The notes: a model not told the origin generated them from the letters alone. A stretch of DNA of 64,000 bases from Saposhnikovia divaricata (GCA_036435485.1 CM071598.1:139914148-139978147); one strand, 5' to 3'. Numbered from the stretch's first letter, positions 22,903-35,187 are shown. Made by a program: numbers and translations.

Positions 22903-25900
22903 GAAAGAAAGGTCATGTGGATTTTGGACAGTGGATGCTCAAACCATATGACTGGTGATATGGCCCTGCTATCACAGTATGAGGAGAAGGCTGACCCAAT
23001 GGTTGCTTTTGTAGATGACAACATTGGCAACACACTGGGATATGGCAAGTTGGAAATTGGAAATGTCATCATTGAAAATGTAGCACTGGTCAAGGGACTC
23101 AAGCACAATCTACTGAGTGTTGGTCAATTTACTGACAGAGGCTTCAAAGTGAATTTTGACAAAGATGAATGTTTGATCACCCACAAAAAGACTGGTGACT
23201 TTGCTCTATCTGGAGTAAGGAAAGGAAGCCTGTTTGTAACCAATATGAACTCTGCAAACAAGGACAAAATCTGTTGCTTTTACTCAAAAGCATCAAATGA
23301 AGATAGTTGGCTGTGGCATAAGAAGCTATCACACTTGAACTTCAAAGGCATTAATTCTCTAGTCAAAAGAGAGTTAGTAAGAGGCATGCCCACACTTGAA
23401 TTCTGTCAAGAAGGAGTGTGTGAGGCTTGTCAAAAGGGAAAAATGAAAAGATCAAGCCACAAGTCAAAGACAGTGACATCAATAACCAAGCCCCTACAAC
23501 TAATTCATATGGACTTGTTTGGGCCTGTCAATATTATGTCACTAGGAAGGAAAAAGTATGCTCTGGTGATGGTTGATGATTTCACAAGGTATACATGGGT
23601 AGAATTTCTGGCATCAAAAGATGAGGCTCCCCAAGTAATCATTGAGCATATAAAGAAAATTGACAAGGAAGCAAAGGCCAACAATGCAAGTGTGATTGCA
23701 TTGAGGAGTGATAATGGAACAGAGTTCAGAAATGCCATGCTTGAAGCATTCTGCAAAGAAAATGGTATTTCTCAATAATTCCCAGCTCCAAGGACTCCAC
23801 AACAAAATGGAGTTGTTGAAAGAAAGAATAGAACTCTGATTGAGGCTGCTAGAACAATGTTACTTGATGCAAAGATGCCTACATGTTTTTGGGCTGAGGC
23901 TGTGAGCACTGCATGCTATATCCAAAACAGAACCCTCATCAACAAAAACACTGGAAAGACACCTTACAACTTGATGACTGGAAAGAAGCCCACCCTAAAG
24001 TATGTTCATACTTTTGGAAGCAAATGCTTTGTGTTAAAAGACAACTCAGAATATGTTGGAAAGTTTAATGCAAAAGCATTTGAAGGAATTTTTCTTGGCT
24101 ACTCTATGGAAAGAATTGCATACAAAGTTTATGTCATCACTCAAAAGAAAGTTATGGAAAGCACAGATGTGACATTTGATGACAGCAAACTACCTGGATT
24201 AGAAGAAGCCAATGATGAAGATAAAGATCCTTTGAAGTTTGACAATCTAGATGATTCTGATGAGGAGATTGAAACTGAATTTGAGCCCACAATTCAACAA
24301 ACTCAAGTGAATGAAGAACCTGTGTCAACCAACAATGAAGAAACAAGCATCCAAGACACACCTGTGATTAGTGGAAACCTCACAGGGGGAGGAAATGTAA
24401 ATGATCATGATCTGGATGATGAAGCAACATCAAGGCTGAGAAATCAATCTGAACATACAAGGAAATGGGATAGATCACATACTGCAGATCAGATAATTGG
24501 AGATCCAAATACAGGAGTGAGGACAAGGAGAGCAACTCTAAATGAATGTCTCTATGGTTGCTTTCTATCCCAAGTTGAGCCTAAGAAACTTGAAGATGCA
24601 TTGTTGGATCCTGATTGGATAATTGCTATGCAAGAGGAGCTAAACCAATTTGAAAGAAGAAAAGTATGGGAACTTGTGCCTGCACCAAAGGATAGAACCA
24701 TTGTTGGAACAAAATGGGTTCTAAGGAATAAGATGGATGAAAATGGTGTAGTCATAAGAAACAAAGCTAGGTTGGTTGCAAAAGGATACTCTCAACAGGA
24801 GGGCATTGACTATGATGAGACTTTTGCCCCTGTTGCCAGACTAGAGGCCATCAGAATTTTCTTGGCATTTGCTGCACATTCTAATTTCAAGGTCTATCAA
24901 ATGGATGTCAAGAGTGCATTTCTGAATGGCGAGTTGGAAGAAGAAGTATATGTACAACAGCCACCTGGCTTTGAGGATCCACAATTTCCTCACTTTGTCT
25001 ACAGATTGCTTAAAGCATTGTATGGACTTAAGCAAGCTCCTAGGGCATGGTATGATACATTGTAACAATTTCTACTTGAGAATCAATTCTCTAGAGGCAC
25101 ACTAGACAAGACACTATTTTACAAGAAACATGGTGATGATATTATCTTAGTTCAAATCTATGTGGATGATATCATATTTGGCTCTACAAATGAGAAGCTG
25201 TGTGAGAAATTCTCTAAGCTCATGCAGAGCAGATATGAGATGAGTATGATGGGAGAATTAACATTCTTTCTTGGGCTGCAAGTGAGTCAAAGGAAGGATG
25301 GCATTTTTATAAGTCAAACCAAATACATCAAGGATTTGTTGAAGAAATTTGACTTAGAAGAATGCTCACCTGCAAAGACACCCATGGCCACTGCTACCAA
25401 GTTAGATGAAGATAGTAAGGGCAAGAAGGTAGATATCTCAATCTACAGAGGCATGGTTGGTTCTCTACTCTACCTCACTGCTAGTAGGCCAGACATCATG
25501 TTTGCAACATGCTTGTGTGCAAGGTTTCAATCAAATCCAAAGGAATCACATATGATAGCAATAAAGAGGATTTTCAGATATCTGAAGGGCACACCAAACT
25601 TGGGGTTATGGTATCCTAAGGACACAGGGTTCAATCTGGTTGGTTATTCTGATGATGATTATGCTGGATGCAGAGTGGATAGGAAAAGCACCTCAGGTAG
25701 CTGCCAGTTTCTTAGACAAAGGTTAGTCTCTTGGTACAGCAAGAAACAACAATCTGTGTCAACTTCCACAGCTGAAGCTGAGTACATAGCTGCTGGAAGT
25801 TGCTGTGCTCAAGTGCTTTGGATCAGAAACCAGCTTAGAGATTATGGACTTGTGTTGGAAAGAATTCCAATCATGTGTGACAACACAAGTGCAATCTCTA

Positions 25901-26112
25901 TAGTTTCCAACCCTGTCAATCATTCTAGGACAAAGCACATTGACATCAGATATCACTTCATAAGGGAGCATGCAACTAATGGAACCATTGAGTTACATTA
26001 TATTCCCACAGAGAAACAACTAGCTGACATATTCATTAAGCCATTAGATGAAGCCACCTTCACAAGGTTGGTTAGTGAGATTGGAATGCTGAATTCTTCA
26101 AATTCTGGCTGA
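22903..26112 (+). pseudogene. pol: Sire-2 Pol polyprotein with two in-frame stops
   Basis: The frame opens upstream of the protease site WILDSGCSNHMTGD (about 22918) and runs to TGA at 26112. TAA codons interrupt it at 23776 (in the integrase core, after ENGISQ) and 25063 (in RT, after WYDTL). Domains in order are protease, the integrase HHCC region (HKKLSHLN ... CEACQKGK), the integrase core (HMDLFGPVN, LRSDNGTEF, NGVVERKNR), RT (VYQMDVKSAFLNGELEEEVY, YVDDIIFGS) and RNase H (GYSDDDYAGCRVDRKSTSGS, STAEAEYIAAG). The frame is -1 relative to gag, and there is no good ATG before the protease. The sequence TTTGTGTTTTCAG|GGC just before it looks like a splice acceptor. Enzyme motifs are otherwise intact, but the stops prevent a full product. 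Confidence 0.93.
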
Positions 26113-26966
26113 GTCAATTTATCAACTAGATTATTGCAGCAGTAAACACTTACTTTATCAAATGCTCAATATTTTTAAAGTAAGTATTGGCTGGATTATG
26201 ATTTATAAATATTCCACAATGCTGCATATGTTGAAAATCATACATCTTTAGCTTGAAATTTCTGTGAAATTTTGAAGAGAATCACTATTTAATTTAGTAG
26301 AATATTCTTCAGTGAATATTTCTGGTAAATTCTAAAAGATAGTGAAAATTGAATTTTATGAGTGAAAAGTATAGTTCGATAAGTCAGACTTCTCGAATGG
26401 TTCATTGTTTTGTCATGGCTCGAGTTCTCGAATAGGCCTATCAAGAACCCTCCTGAGTTCTCGAATAGTGTCTTTTGGAGAAATCAAATAGCACACTTTG
26501 AATTCTCGAATAGAGTATTTTAGTTCTCTAATGAAGGAGTTCTCGAATACTGTATTTGAGTTATCGAATCATTTGAAAAGGTTGATTTCTCGCTGACACT
26601 TAATCGCTTTTTGGATTTATATTCAAAATTTCATTTCGCTCATAAAAACATATTTTATTTAGCTTAGAATTATTTTCTGAGTTAAATAACTGCCAGCTGT
26701 GAGTTACAAACTGCATGAGATATCGAATAAGCCTTTCTTGACTTATCGAATAGTTGTTTTATACTTCTCGAATGACTGACTTGTCGATACAAAACTTATA
26801 TCTAATCAACAACTCAAGTCACTCACATATATACAATTCCACAACTGTTCAAATCATTTCATTCGATTTCTCAGGCAGCTAAAGTTCCAAAACCTCTGTA
26901 AACCCTAACGTCAAAAGCTAAATTTCTTCTTCAACCTTCATTCTCTTCTCATCTCTCTATGTAACA
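26113..26966 (+). promoter_or_regulatory. Sire-2 pol-ORF3 spacer with inverted TTCTCGAA array
   Basis: No ORF. TTCTCGAA occurs at 26390, 26425, 26458, 26503, 26540 and 26765, with relatives such as TTATCGAATAG and TATCGAATAAG between them. These are the LTR words in the opposite orientation. A CACATATATAC stretch (26824-26834) lies about 130 bases before the ORF3 ATG and could serve as a TATA-like box. The layout suggests an internal promoter for ORF3 sharing the LTR's control words, or long-range pairing between LTR and spacer RNA. Confidence 0.6.
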
Positions 26967-29900
26967 ATGGCAAATACCCAACTCACAATTCCTACCCACA
27001 CCAATTTCATAGCAATAACCAACGATGTTGAAGCACCCAATGCAAACTTTAAGTGCTTCATTCGATGGATGGCTGAATCATACATCAAGGATGCACTCTC
27101 AGCCAACCCAACTCTGTATCTAGATTTACTAGAACAGTTTTGGAGAACTGCTACTGTGGAGGTCGTGGCCCTAGAGAATGCAATAACTTCATACGTAATC
27201 TATTGCAAGATTCAGGACAAGGAAATCACCATCACTATTGAAAATATGAATCAAGCACTGGGGTTACAACAAGGAGTGTATGACAGTCAAGCAACTGATC
27301 AGGAATTGGAAGATTTCTTTGATTTTATCAACTACTCAAATAGAATCAAGCTTGGAAATTTGAATAGGAAGTACTTGAGGAAGGAATGGAGCTATGTCTT
27401 TGCCACTCTTCTTCAAGTCTTCACAGCAAGGAAGTCCAGCTTTGATCAAATCATCACACCTGTTCAACAAATAGGATATGCTCTAGCATATGGGAGAAAG
27501 ATTGATGTTGGTTTGATCATAATGCAAGAATTGTATGGGAGACTTGGTAAGAACTCAGCCAAGAGAGGTAATGAAATTTTCTTCCCTCGCTTTATTCAAT
27601 CTGTACTTAATTTCATAGATGTTAAATTGATTGAATTGCCTGGGTTAGACAAAAATAGAATAGGCTATCCGAAATCCATGACCAAACTCATTTTTGGTAG
27701 CTTGGAGACTAGGAATGATGTGGATGTAAGGCTCAAAATAACTCCCCTTATGGAGAGTTTATTTAGGACTTACCCCCACAACATGCCAATATGTGCCTCA
27801 AAATCTGAGTTAGCTAGGCCCAAGCATGTAGAGCAAAATGCTAACCCAGGGCCTGCTAACCAACCCTCTCAGCCAAACACTTTACCAAACACAGAGACAA
27901 CTGCATCATCCTCTCAAAAGGGTGATGTTAGTAAAAAGAAGAGAAAACAGGTTGCTTCTGAACCTCTAAAAATCTTAACTGAAGCAGCCTTGGCTGTAGA
28001 ATTAGGCATAGCAAGTGAGGAACCCGAGTCACCCTTACTAAGGCCAAAGAAGAAGAAGAAGAAGTCTAAAACCACCTCTTCAGTCACCCAAATGGCTGAA
28101 GTTGTAAAATCAGGGGCAAATAGCTCACTAGGTGTATCCTCTCAACAGGGTGCATCTATAGAATCAAGCATTCTCCCCAATGCACCTACTTGTACAGAGT
28201 CAGCACATGGGAGTGATAAGGCTGGCACAACACTGAGTGGAGAGCACATCACAATTGAAACTCCCTCTATCTCTCCAGGGGAGTTGCCAAAATCTAATCT
28301 ACAACACACTTCTCTTCCAGAATCTACCACTCATATTTCTTTGGAGCCTGCAACTCAAGCAATTGAGGAGCAAGGCATTGATCATCAAGAATTCTTTTCT
28401 CTTAATGAGCCAATGGATTCAAGTGACTTGGTGCATGACACCTTGCTCACCACCCAGGTACCACATTTAGATGGTCAGGGAATGCATGCTGGGACACCAT
28501 CACAAACACAGAGGATTCACTAGTTTTAACTAGAGACTCTGTGCCTGTGTCAACTACTGTTGTAACTCATCCCACTTCTGTGGAGACAACAGTAGCAGAG
28601 TCTTTTCATCCGGTTACAGAAGTTGCATCTGTAACTGAGGAGTCTAGCTTGCCTAGCTCTAGCTCTCACTTTTTGTCCCAATGGCTGAAGCCTGTGCAAC
28701 ATGACAATGCTTTAGGATCAGGGTCTGTTCCACCACAAATGTCCATTGAAGCTCTCCAAAGCTATGTTGTGGATCAGATTCCTGAGTTTGTCAAAATAGC
28801 CCAGAACCTTGTCACCTCCAACATCTCAAATCCAGATTATGAAGCCATCCTACTATGCCATAGGGATGATGTGGAGATGCAGAAGGCCAAGATTATTGAT
28901 GATGCTGAGAGAGATGGCAATGTAGATGCCTAGATGCAAGGAAAGTATGATGTAACTCTCAATGAAGCACTTCAATATCTTAGAGAGGAATACATCACTT
29001 CACTGGGTTCAAATGCAAAATCCCTGTCCCCTAGTGAAGTGTATGAAGCTGTCAATGATTCCTACAAGGGTTTTCTCAAGGCTGCACACTATCTTGGCAA
29101 GGGAGTCAAAACTGAAGTCAACAAAGTAAGTGACAAGACAGCCACTTCAGTAGAAGAGATAAAGAGGGCCTTTGATGCCAAATTTCCTCAACTAGACAGT
29201 GTGGTCAAAGATATCAGACACTGCAACACCACCTGCACCAAGATGGATAATAGTCTAGCTCTCCTTAAAGATACAGTCATAGGTTTAGGAAGCAAATTTC
29301 AAATTTTATCTGATCAGACTACAGATGCCAATGCCATGCTTAGGACACTCTTTGCAAATCAATATGGAGACAAGCTGGTAACTGAGGTTCCTGTGCATGA
29401 CCTGTCTAGATTTGAAGTGCAGAGACTTAAAGAACAATCCCTGTCTGGCTTCAAATCTAATGCATTATTTAGTAAGGTAGATGCACTTGAAAAAGAGGTA
29501 GCTACTCTCACTCAGTCCAATGCTCATCTTACAGACAAGGTACAAACTCTAACTGAGCAGTTGAACACTCAAGCCACCACCACAGCTGATGTTCTTCTGC
29601 ATCAACAATCAATGTTGTCTGCAATGATGAAGCACATGGGTCTCCCTCTACCTGAAGAATCTTCAACCCCAAAGGTCAATACTACAGCCTCTGTGCCTGA
29701 CAACAAGCCTAAGGGGGAGAAGAGGACATCAAGGAACTCAAATACAAAGGGGGAGAAACCACCAGTAAAGGGCATCAAAATCACTGAAGGTGCTCATCAA
29801 AGAACTTCAAAATCTCTAATTCATGTGCCTGGCAATGGAAAAGACAAAGTTGATGAGCCTCCTACTTCTCTGCCAGTTGTCACTCTACCAACTGTGCACA

Positions 29901-31734
29901 TCACTACTTCCAGTGGTCAAAAGCAAACTATCACAACCACAGTGGTTGCAGGGAGTATGCCATCTGATAAACCTTCACTCTCCATATCTAAAAGTGCCAA
30001 GCCTGTAGAAGTGAAGGTGGTCACTGAGGCCAAGCTACAAGAAATTGCAAACTCAAATGTTTATCATGATGATGCATTGTTGGATTTTCTGAAAGTCTCA
30101 AGAAAACAGGCTGGTGACACTCAATTGTATCTAAGGAGCTTGAAGGATCAGATCGATTACTTCACTGTGGTACCTAGAAAAGTTGATAGCTCATGGCTCA
30201 AGGAAGTAATGATGGTAGCAAAATCCAGAATCTGGTATCTAACCTACAAAACTCTACATGCCTTGAAACATTCAGAGATAGATGCACTGATAGAGCTCAT
30301 AGAGAAGAAGAATGTAAATGAAAACAATAAGAGTCTGTATGATGACTTGAGGAATGGCCAACCTTCAAGGCTGCCAGAAGTGATTAAGAAGCCATGGACC
30401 ATCATCTATCAGTCTGGCACCAGAATTGAAGAGATTAAACAATTGGTCATTCCCAATGATCTCACTTCTCGAAATCACAGACTCATTATTGCCATCATTG
30501 ATCTACTGCAAAAGAAGAAGGGGACAAGTACTGCTGAAGAGATAGAGGCACTGCACATTCTCAGATCATACATTGCAACTGGTGTAATTCCAGAAATGGC
30601 CAAGCCAAGGAGGAATAAGGATGATGAAGATGAAGACAAGAGTGATGGGAGGAGAAGTCATCACAGGAGTGATAAGGGGGATGAGGATAAGAAGAAGAAG
30701 AAAGACAGCAAGGATAAGAAGGATGATGACCAAGGCAAAGTCTATGAGAGGAAGAATGGAAAACAGCAAGCCTTAGGCATTGCTAGCAGTAATTTCACCA
30801 CAACACAAGACTCTAAGTCTAGGGTGAATGCTGTTAGTAATGACCTACCAAAATCTAATCCCATGGCTTCTGCAACTGTTTTACCACCTCAAGAAGAGAA
30901 GAAGATTCAAGTCAAGAAACCATCTGTACATTTCAAAAAGCATCCTGCTAATGGAATACTACAATGGTCCACAAACAAAGGTCACATGCTATTGCCAGGC
31001 AACCATGTCAAAAGGATCAAATTCAAACAAGCTGCAAGGAAACCAAAGCTATCAAAGTCAAGGACTCTGACAATCTATCCAGGTTTAAAACTCCAACCAC
31101 TAGATGAAGATTTTGATGAAGACCAACTGCAATTCTTACAAGCTCAAAGAATCTATCATGTTGCCATTGTTGATAACTGCCTTGAGATCAAATATACTGA
31201 TGGAAGGGAGGCGAAATTCAAACAAGGAGGATGTCAACACTGGGGCAAACTACATGACATAGAAAGAATCATTGCATTGTTGAGCTCAGAAGATAAGTGG
31301 AAAGAGTATGGAAGCTGGAGATAATTGATTTTGTGAAGATAAAGAGAGATCATAAGGAGAAAATCAGAAAAGAGTGTCTTGAGAAATGGCTAGCAAGGGA
31401 GAAAGAAATTGAGAGACTGGAGATTGAAGCAGAAAAGCTAAGGGCAAAGGGATTGTGTAGAGTTCAGTTTAACCCCTATGTGGTGAAGTATAGAAGGAGA
31501 AATTGGGATCAGGTCCACATCAGAATGAATCTACTCAACCACTATCCTGCAAACATTCTGAAACCAGTACTTGAAGATTTCAAAGACTCAATTTTGCTTG
31601 AAGAATTGGATGCTATGACAGAAATAATAAAAGCTATGGATGAGAATACAAGGAAGGAGAAAGAAAGAAGACAGAAAGCATATGATGATTTGCAAGCCAA
31701 AGCTATGGAAAGGGAAACAAATGACAATGGCTAG
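26967..31734 (+). pseudogene. Sire-2 ORF3 accessory protein (about 1,590 codons, broken)
   Basis: Starts at ATG 26967. A first frame is open to 28523. A frameshift between about 28500 and 28541 leads to a second frame, which has a TAG at 28931-28933 and then runs to 31324. Another shift near 31300 leads to the last open block, ending TAG 31732-31734. The N-terminal helical domain has QQIGYALAYGRKIDVGLIIM at about residue 166. The linker has basic patches (SKKKRKQ, RPKKKKKKSK). A coiled coil lies around VDALEKEVATLTQSNAHLTD, followed by a KGEK region and a K/D-rich charged stretch (DDEDEDKSDGRRSHHRSDKG). A C-terminal block (YTDGREAKFKQGG...DIERIIALL) recalls the Sire-3 C-terminus. No membrane segment is visible. 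The function is unknown. Confidence 0.75.
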
Positions 31735-31883
31735 TACTTCATCATAGGCTGTAAGATTACTCACCCTGTAGTTCTATCCACATTGCTAATCAAAATTCAT
31801 ACATGTACTGTCAAGTTTTATCTTTATGTATGTTAGGCTTGTTATCAGACATGAAATTGTGACTAACGGTCTTACTCACAATT

Positions 31884-31893
31884 TGGGGGAGAT
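31884..31893 (+). other. Polypurine tract of Sire-2
   Basis: TGGGGGAGAT immediately precedes the 3' LTR and primes plus-strand synthesis. The same GGGGGAGA core recurs inside ORF3 at about 29712 and 29751, matching the multiplied polypurine tracts known in Sireviruses. Confidence 0.85.
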
Positions 31894-33172
31894 TGTTAGT
31901 CACAGAGGCATGCCTGAATACATCTAATAACAAGCCTAAGTATGTGTAATGCTATGCATTACCTACATGACCTCTTAACTGAGGGAACCTCTAGTTGTAG
32001 AGTTTCTATTTATTCTGTACTTGTAATAGGCATCAAATTCTAGTTGTGTTACTGTACTTATAAAGTCAAGAATAATGCTTGAAAGAAGTTCCAAGGTTCA
32101 TGCCTCAAGAAAGGAGATAAAGACTGCCAAATAATCACAGTTGGGATTTGAAGAAATGAAGAATTTGCCTAAGTACCAATTCGAGAAGTACATTTGTCTA
32201 TTCGAGAAGTCTAGCATTCGAGAAGTCAGGGATTCGATATCTCAGAAGACACTATTCGATATCTCTGAATACACTGTTTGATATCTCATTCGATATCTCA
32301 GAGATTCAATATGTCTATTACTCTATTCGAGAACTCATGGAGTCAACAAGTCAAAGCATCATTCGAGTTCTCTAAGAGTCAACAAGTCAATGATCTATTC
32401 GATATCTCAAGGACTAAAGAAGCTATTCGACATCTCAAGGATTCGATATGTCAAAATGCTCTATTCGATATCTCAAGGAGTCCCAGGGAAAAGAGCTATT
32501 CGAGAAGTAATTCAATATAACACTATTCGAGAACTCAGAGTTATCGATTAAGTCAATTCGAGTTCTCGAATTAATCACTTAGCCACTTCTCGAATACATT
32601 CTTGGAGACAAAATACTGAAGAATTGTACAAGTCAGAAATCTGCAACAAGCCAAGACGCTTTATTTGACTATGTACTATAAAGCAGATTGGAAAGCCTAC
32701 AAAGAAGCTTGGAGAGATAAGACAAAGGGACAAGGAGCTAAAGAAGTGGATCTGAACAGGCTTTGCAAAGTCAAATCTGTAGCCGTTTGGACTCTTACTC
32801 TAATGAGATAGACATACTGAAAAGCAGTTTGTTTTATCTACCTTATTTGTAGTAAGTAGGTGTATCCATGTCTATAAGGATACAGCCTCACTTCCTTAGC
32901 AGATAAGTTTTTCAAGATACATCACAAGAAATATCTCTCTAAGAAAAACGAAGTTGAGAATACTACCATATGTATTCACAGATTGTAGCAAAATCTTTAT
33001 CTAATAAAATATTAGATTAAAGTGATATTGTGTTGTGTTTGTCTTTGTTATCTGTACTTACATATCTCACACACTAAACACATATCTTGTTGCAAAGATC
33101 CAAGAACAAAGAAAAGTTTAAGAATCCATTCACCCCCCCTCTGTATTCTTTTACTGTATTCAATACTCAACA
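31894..33172 (+). repeat. 3' LTR of Sire-2
   Basis: 1279 bp, TGTTAGTCACAG to CTCAACA. It differs from the 5' LTR by about 17 single-base changes and loses one 8-bp piece of an ATTCGATATGTC unit near 32513. ATCTC follows, the right target duplication. Confidence 0.95.
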
Positions 33173-33177
33173 ATCTC

Positions 33178-33700
33178 GTTAAAAAAACTCAAATAGCTAT
33201 TTGATCTTAACGGCGCCTCATTTAAATCACTAAACTAATATAATATATCATGCTATTATATCTTTTCAGAAAGGTTAATGGCAGTGCTAATGTGTCCTGT
33301 AACATGGAAAATTTCAAAGTTAATTGCTAATTTGACCCTTTCCTGTTGACCCCTGTATATATAACATACATACAAACACGACATATATACTAGGGTTTAT
33401 CATTCAACTTATCTATTTGTCTTTAATTTGTGCATATTTGTGTAATTAGTTCTCAAGTTATCATCATCTTTGTCTGTAATCATAAATCCCCATGTCTACT
33501 ATGTCGAATTTGTCGTCTATTAAGTCCGATCATAACCTAGTGTTTTGCTATTGTGGTATAAACGCTCGATTGCATATCAGTTATATACTCTAAACATCAT
33601 ATTACATCATTAATTGACACTTACTAATATACAATGATTTTAACAAATCCTGATAATCAAGACAACTGATACATTAAAATTTTTAAATTAAACGCAATCA
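33178..33700. other. CACTA-internal AT-rich stretch
   Basis: No coding sequence is seen. It would be intron or spacer of the minus-strand tnpA-like gene. An 18-base block, CATGATAATCAAGACAAC, is almost duplicated (33650-33717). Confidence 0.4.
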
Positions 33701-33717
33701 TGATAATCAAGACAACT

Positions 33718-34040
33718 GTTGGTTGTCAGAAATCATACCCTTTATCGTTAGGAAGAAACTCCACCGTCCGCCTGGCATCCACAGGTGGTTTTGTCCCGTA
33801 ATCTCCTTCACAAGCATTGCATCTCTTTCTCTCAAACAGAAGTTTTCGGGGATATTCTCCCACCTCGTTGCACCCTTCCACATGACTCTCTTCGACTCCA
33901 TCATTAACCTCGGGTGCTTCACCACCCCCTCCAACTCGACCACCCCCTCCACTGGTAATAACCTTGTTGATTCCCTTGCCCTTATTTCCCTTGCCCTTGT
34001 TTCCCCTGCCCTTCGGCCCAGCCCACGGTACCTGTAAAAG
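33718..34040 (-). CDS. Upstream exon of tnpA-like CACTA gene, frame uncertain
   Basis: A good acceptor (TTTCTTTTACAG) on the minus strand at about 34035 opens a GC-richer block. Two frames stay open for most of it. One is Gly/Lys-rich (KGRGNKGKGNKGKG, then GGGGRVGGGGEAPEV), and the other is Arg/Glu-rich and ends GGRWSFFLTIKGMISDNQQ. Basic, glycine-rich N-termini are common in these proteins, so I favour the first, but cannot prove it. The gene continues toward 18.2 kb and is split by Sire-2. Confidence 0.35.
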
Positions 34041-34676
34041 AAACCGTAATAGTTAGCAGGGCATACAACCACCCTTCGACCTGGTTAGCAGGGCATTACA
34101 GATCCTAAGAATATTACTTGAGCTTATGGAAGGGGAACACAGCTTATTCTACCAATCTCAATCTCACTTGAGCTTATTCTAAAAGAGCAATTCAAAAGCT
34201 TTGTACAACCACCACGTTGCTAAGTTTAGGCTACACAAAAAGCTTAACTGAACCTACTCTTTATGTTAAATTAGGGTTTATAATTATGATTTGTAAACCC
34301 TAATTTTGAGAGATAATTCACAGTATAAACCCCAAAACACAGTATAAAACTCAGCGTAACTATAAAACATATAAATTAGGGTTTATAATTGGGTTTGTAA
34401 ACCTTAATTTTGAGAGATTGAGAGCGAGAGGGAGCGAGAGGATTGAGTAACTATAAAACATAACTCAATTAGGGATTGAGAGATTGAGTATAAACCTGCT
34501 GACTTCTCATAGGTAGAACGCTGCTGGCTTCAATTAGCTCCATTAGAACGGCGAGCGATTGGTTTGTAAACCCTAATTTCTGAGACGGCGAATTTGGGGA
34601 GGATAATTGTAAATCGATGGAAATGAAAAATAGGGGAAATATATATATATATATTAAACATATTTTCAACTGCTTA
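34041..34676. other. Probable 5' region of tnpA-like gene
   Basis: Contains an imperfect duplication (TTAGGGTTTATAATT ... GTAAACC at about 34271 and 34377), GAGAGCGAGAGG-type purine runs and an ATATAT tract at 34641-34654. A short minus-strand reading, MELIEASSVLPMRSQQ (about 34500-34550), could be a first exon. Nothing firmer is visible. Confidence 0.35.
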
Positions 34677-34765
34677 TGGTCGAATTTAGGCGACAACAAT
34701 ATTCGATCGCATTTGGTCGAATTTAGCCGACCACCAAATTCGACCGTTTTTGGTCGAATATAATT
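34677..34765. repeat. Internal cluster of CACTA subterminal words
   Basis: Six or so copies of GGTCGAATTTA / AAATTCGACC in 90 bp, lying between the tnpA-like gene and the 3' end of tnp2. No CACTA terminus is nearby, so it is not an element end. It sits where a promoter for the minus-strand tnpA-like gene would be. Confidence 0.7.
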
Positions 34766-35187
34766 GACAATAGCTCAAATTTTCCCAGAAGCTACTGCAT
34801 TAAACCTGGTGTATATTAAAATGTAACAAAAAAACACCACAAATCTACTTAATTTATAAATATTTAAACAACTACAAATTTAAAAATTCTCCACATCAAT
34901 AAATGATCTTTTTAATACAAATTCGATTAAAATTAAAAAAATTACACTAAATCATCATTATCACTTAATTCATTATCTTCATCAACGTCTTCGACTTCCG
35001 TATCTCTTTGCTTTTCTTCTTCATCATTGTAATCTATCGAATAATCATTTTCGAACATCCTCAAGTCAACAAAAAAGTTTGAAGAATCACGAACAATAAT
35101 TCTTTCGACATGTGATGTTGAAGCATTTGACACTTCATTTTGTAAGGCATCATCGTTGATTTTGGTCTTTTCTTTAGTCGACACACT

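Larger units (their letters stand above)
19042..33172 (+). mobile_element. Sire-2: full-length Sirevirus-type Ty1/copia retrotransposon
   Basis: A 14.1-kb element with LTRs at 19042-20328 and 31894-33172 and the 5-bp target duplication ATCTC on both sides (19037-19041 and 33173-33177). The primer site TGGTATCAGA (20331-20340) is complementary to the 3' end of initiator tRNA-Met. The order is gag, pol, motif-rich spacer, ORF3, polypurine tract TTTGGGGGAGAT. The LTRs differ at about 17 places plus an 8-bp gap. pol has two stops, and ORF3 has one stop and two frameshifts, so it is defective now, but gag is fully open. Confidence 0.95.
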
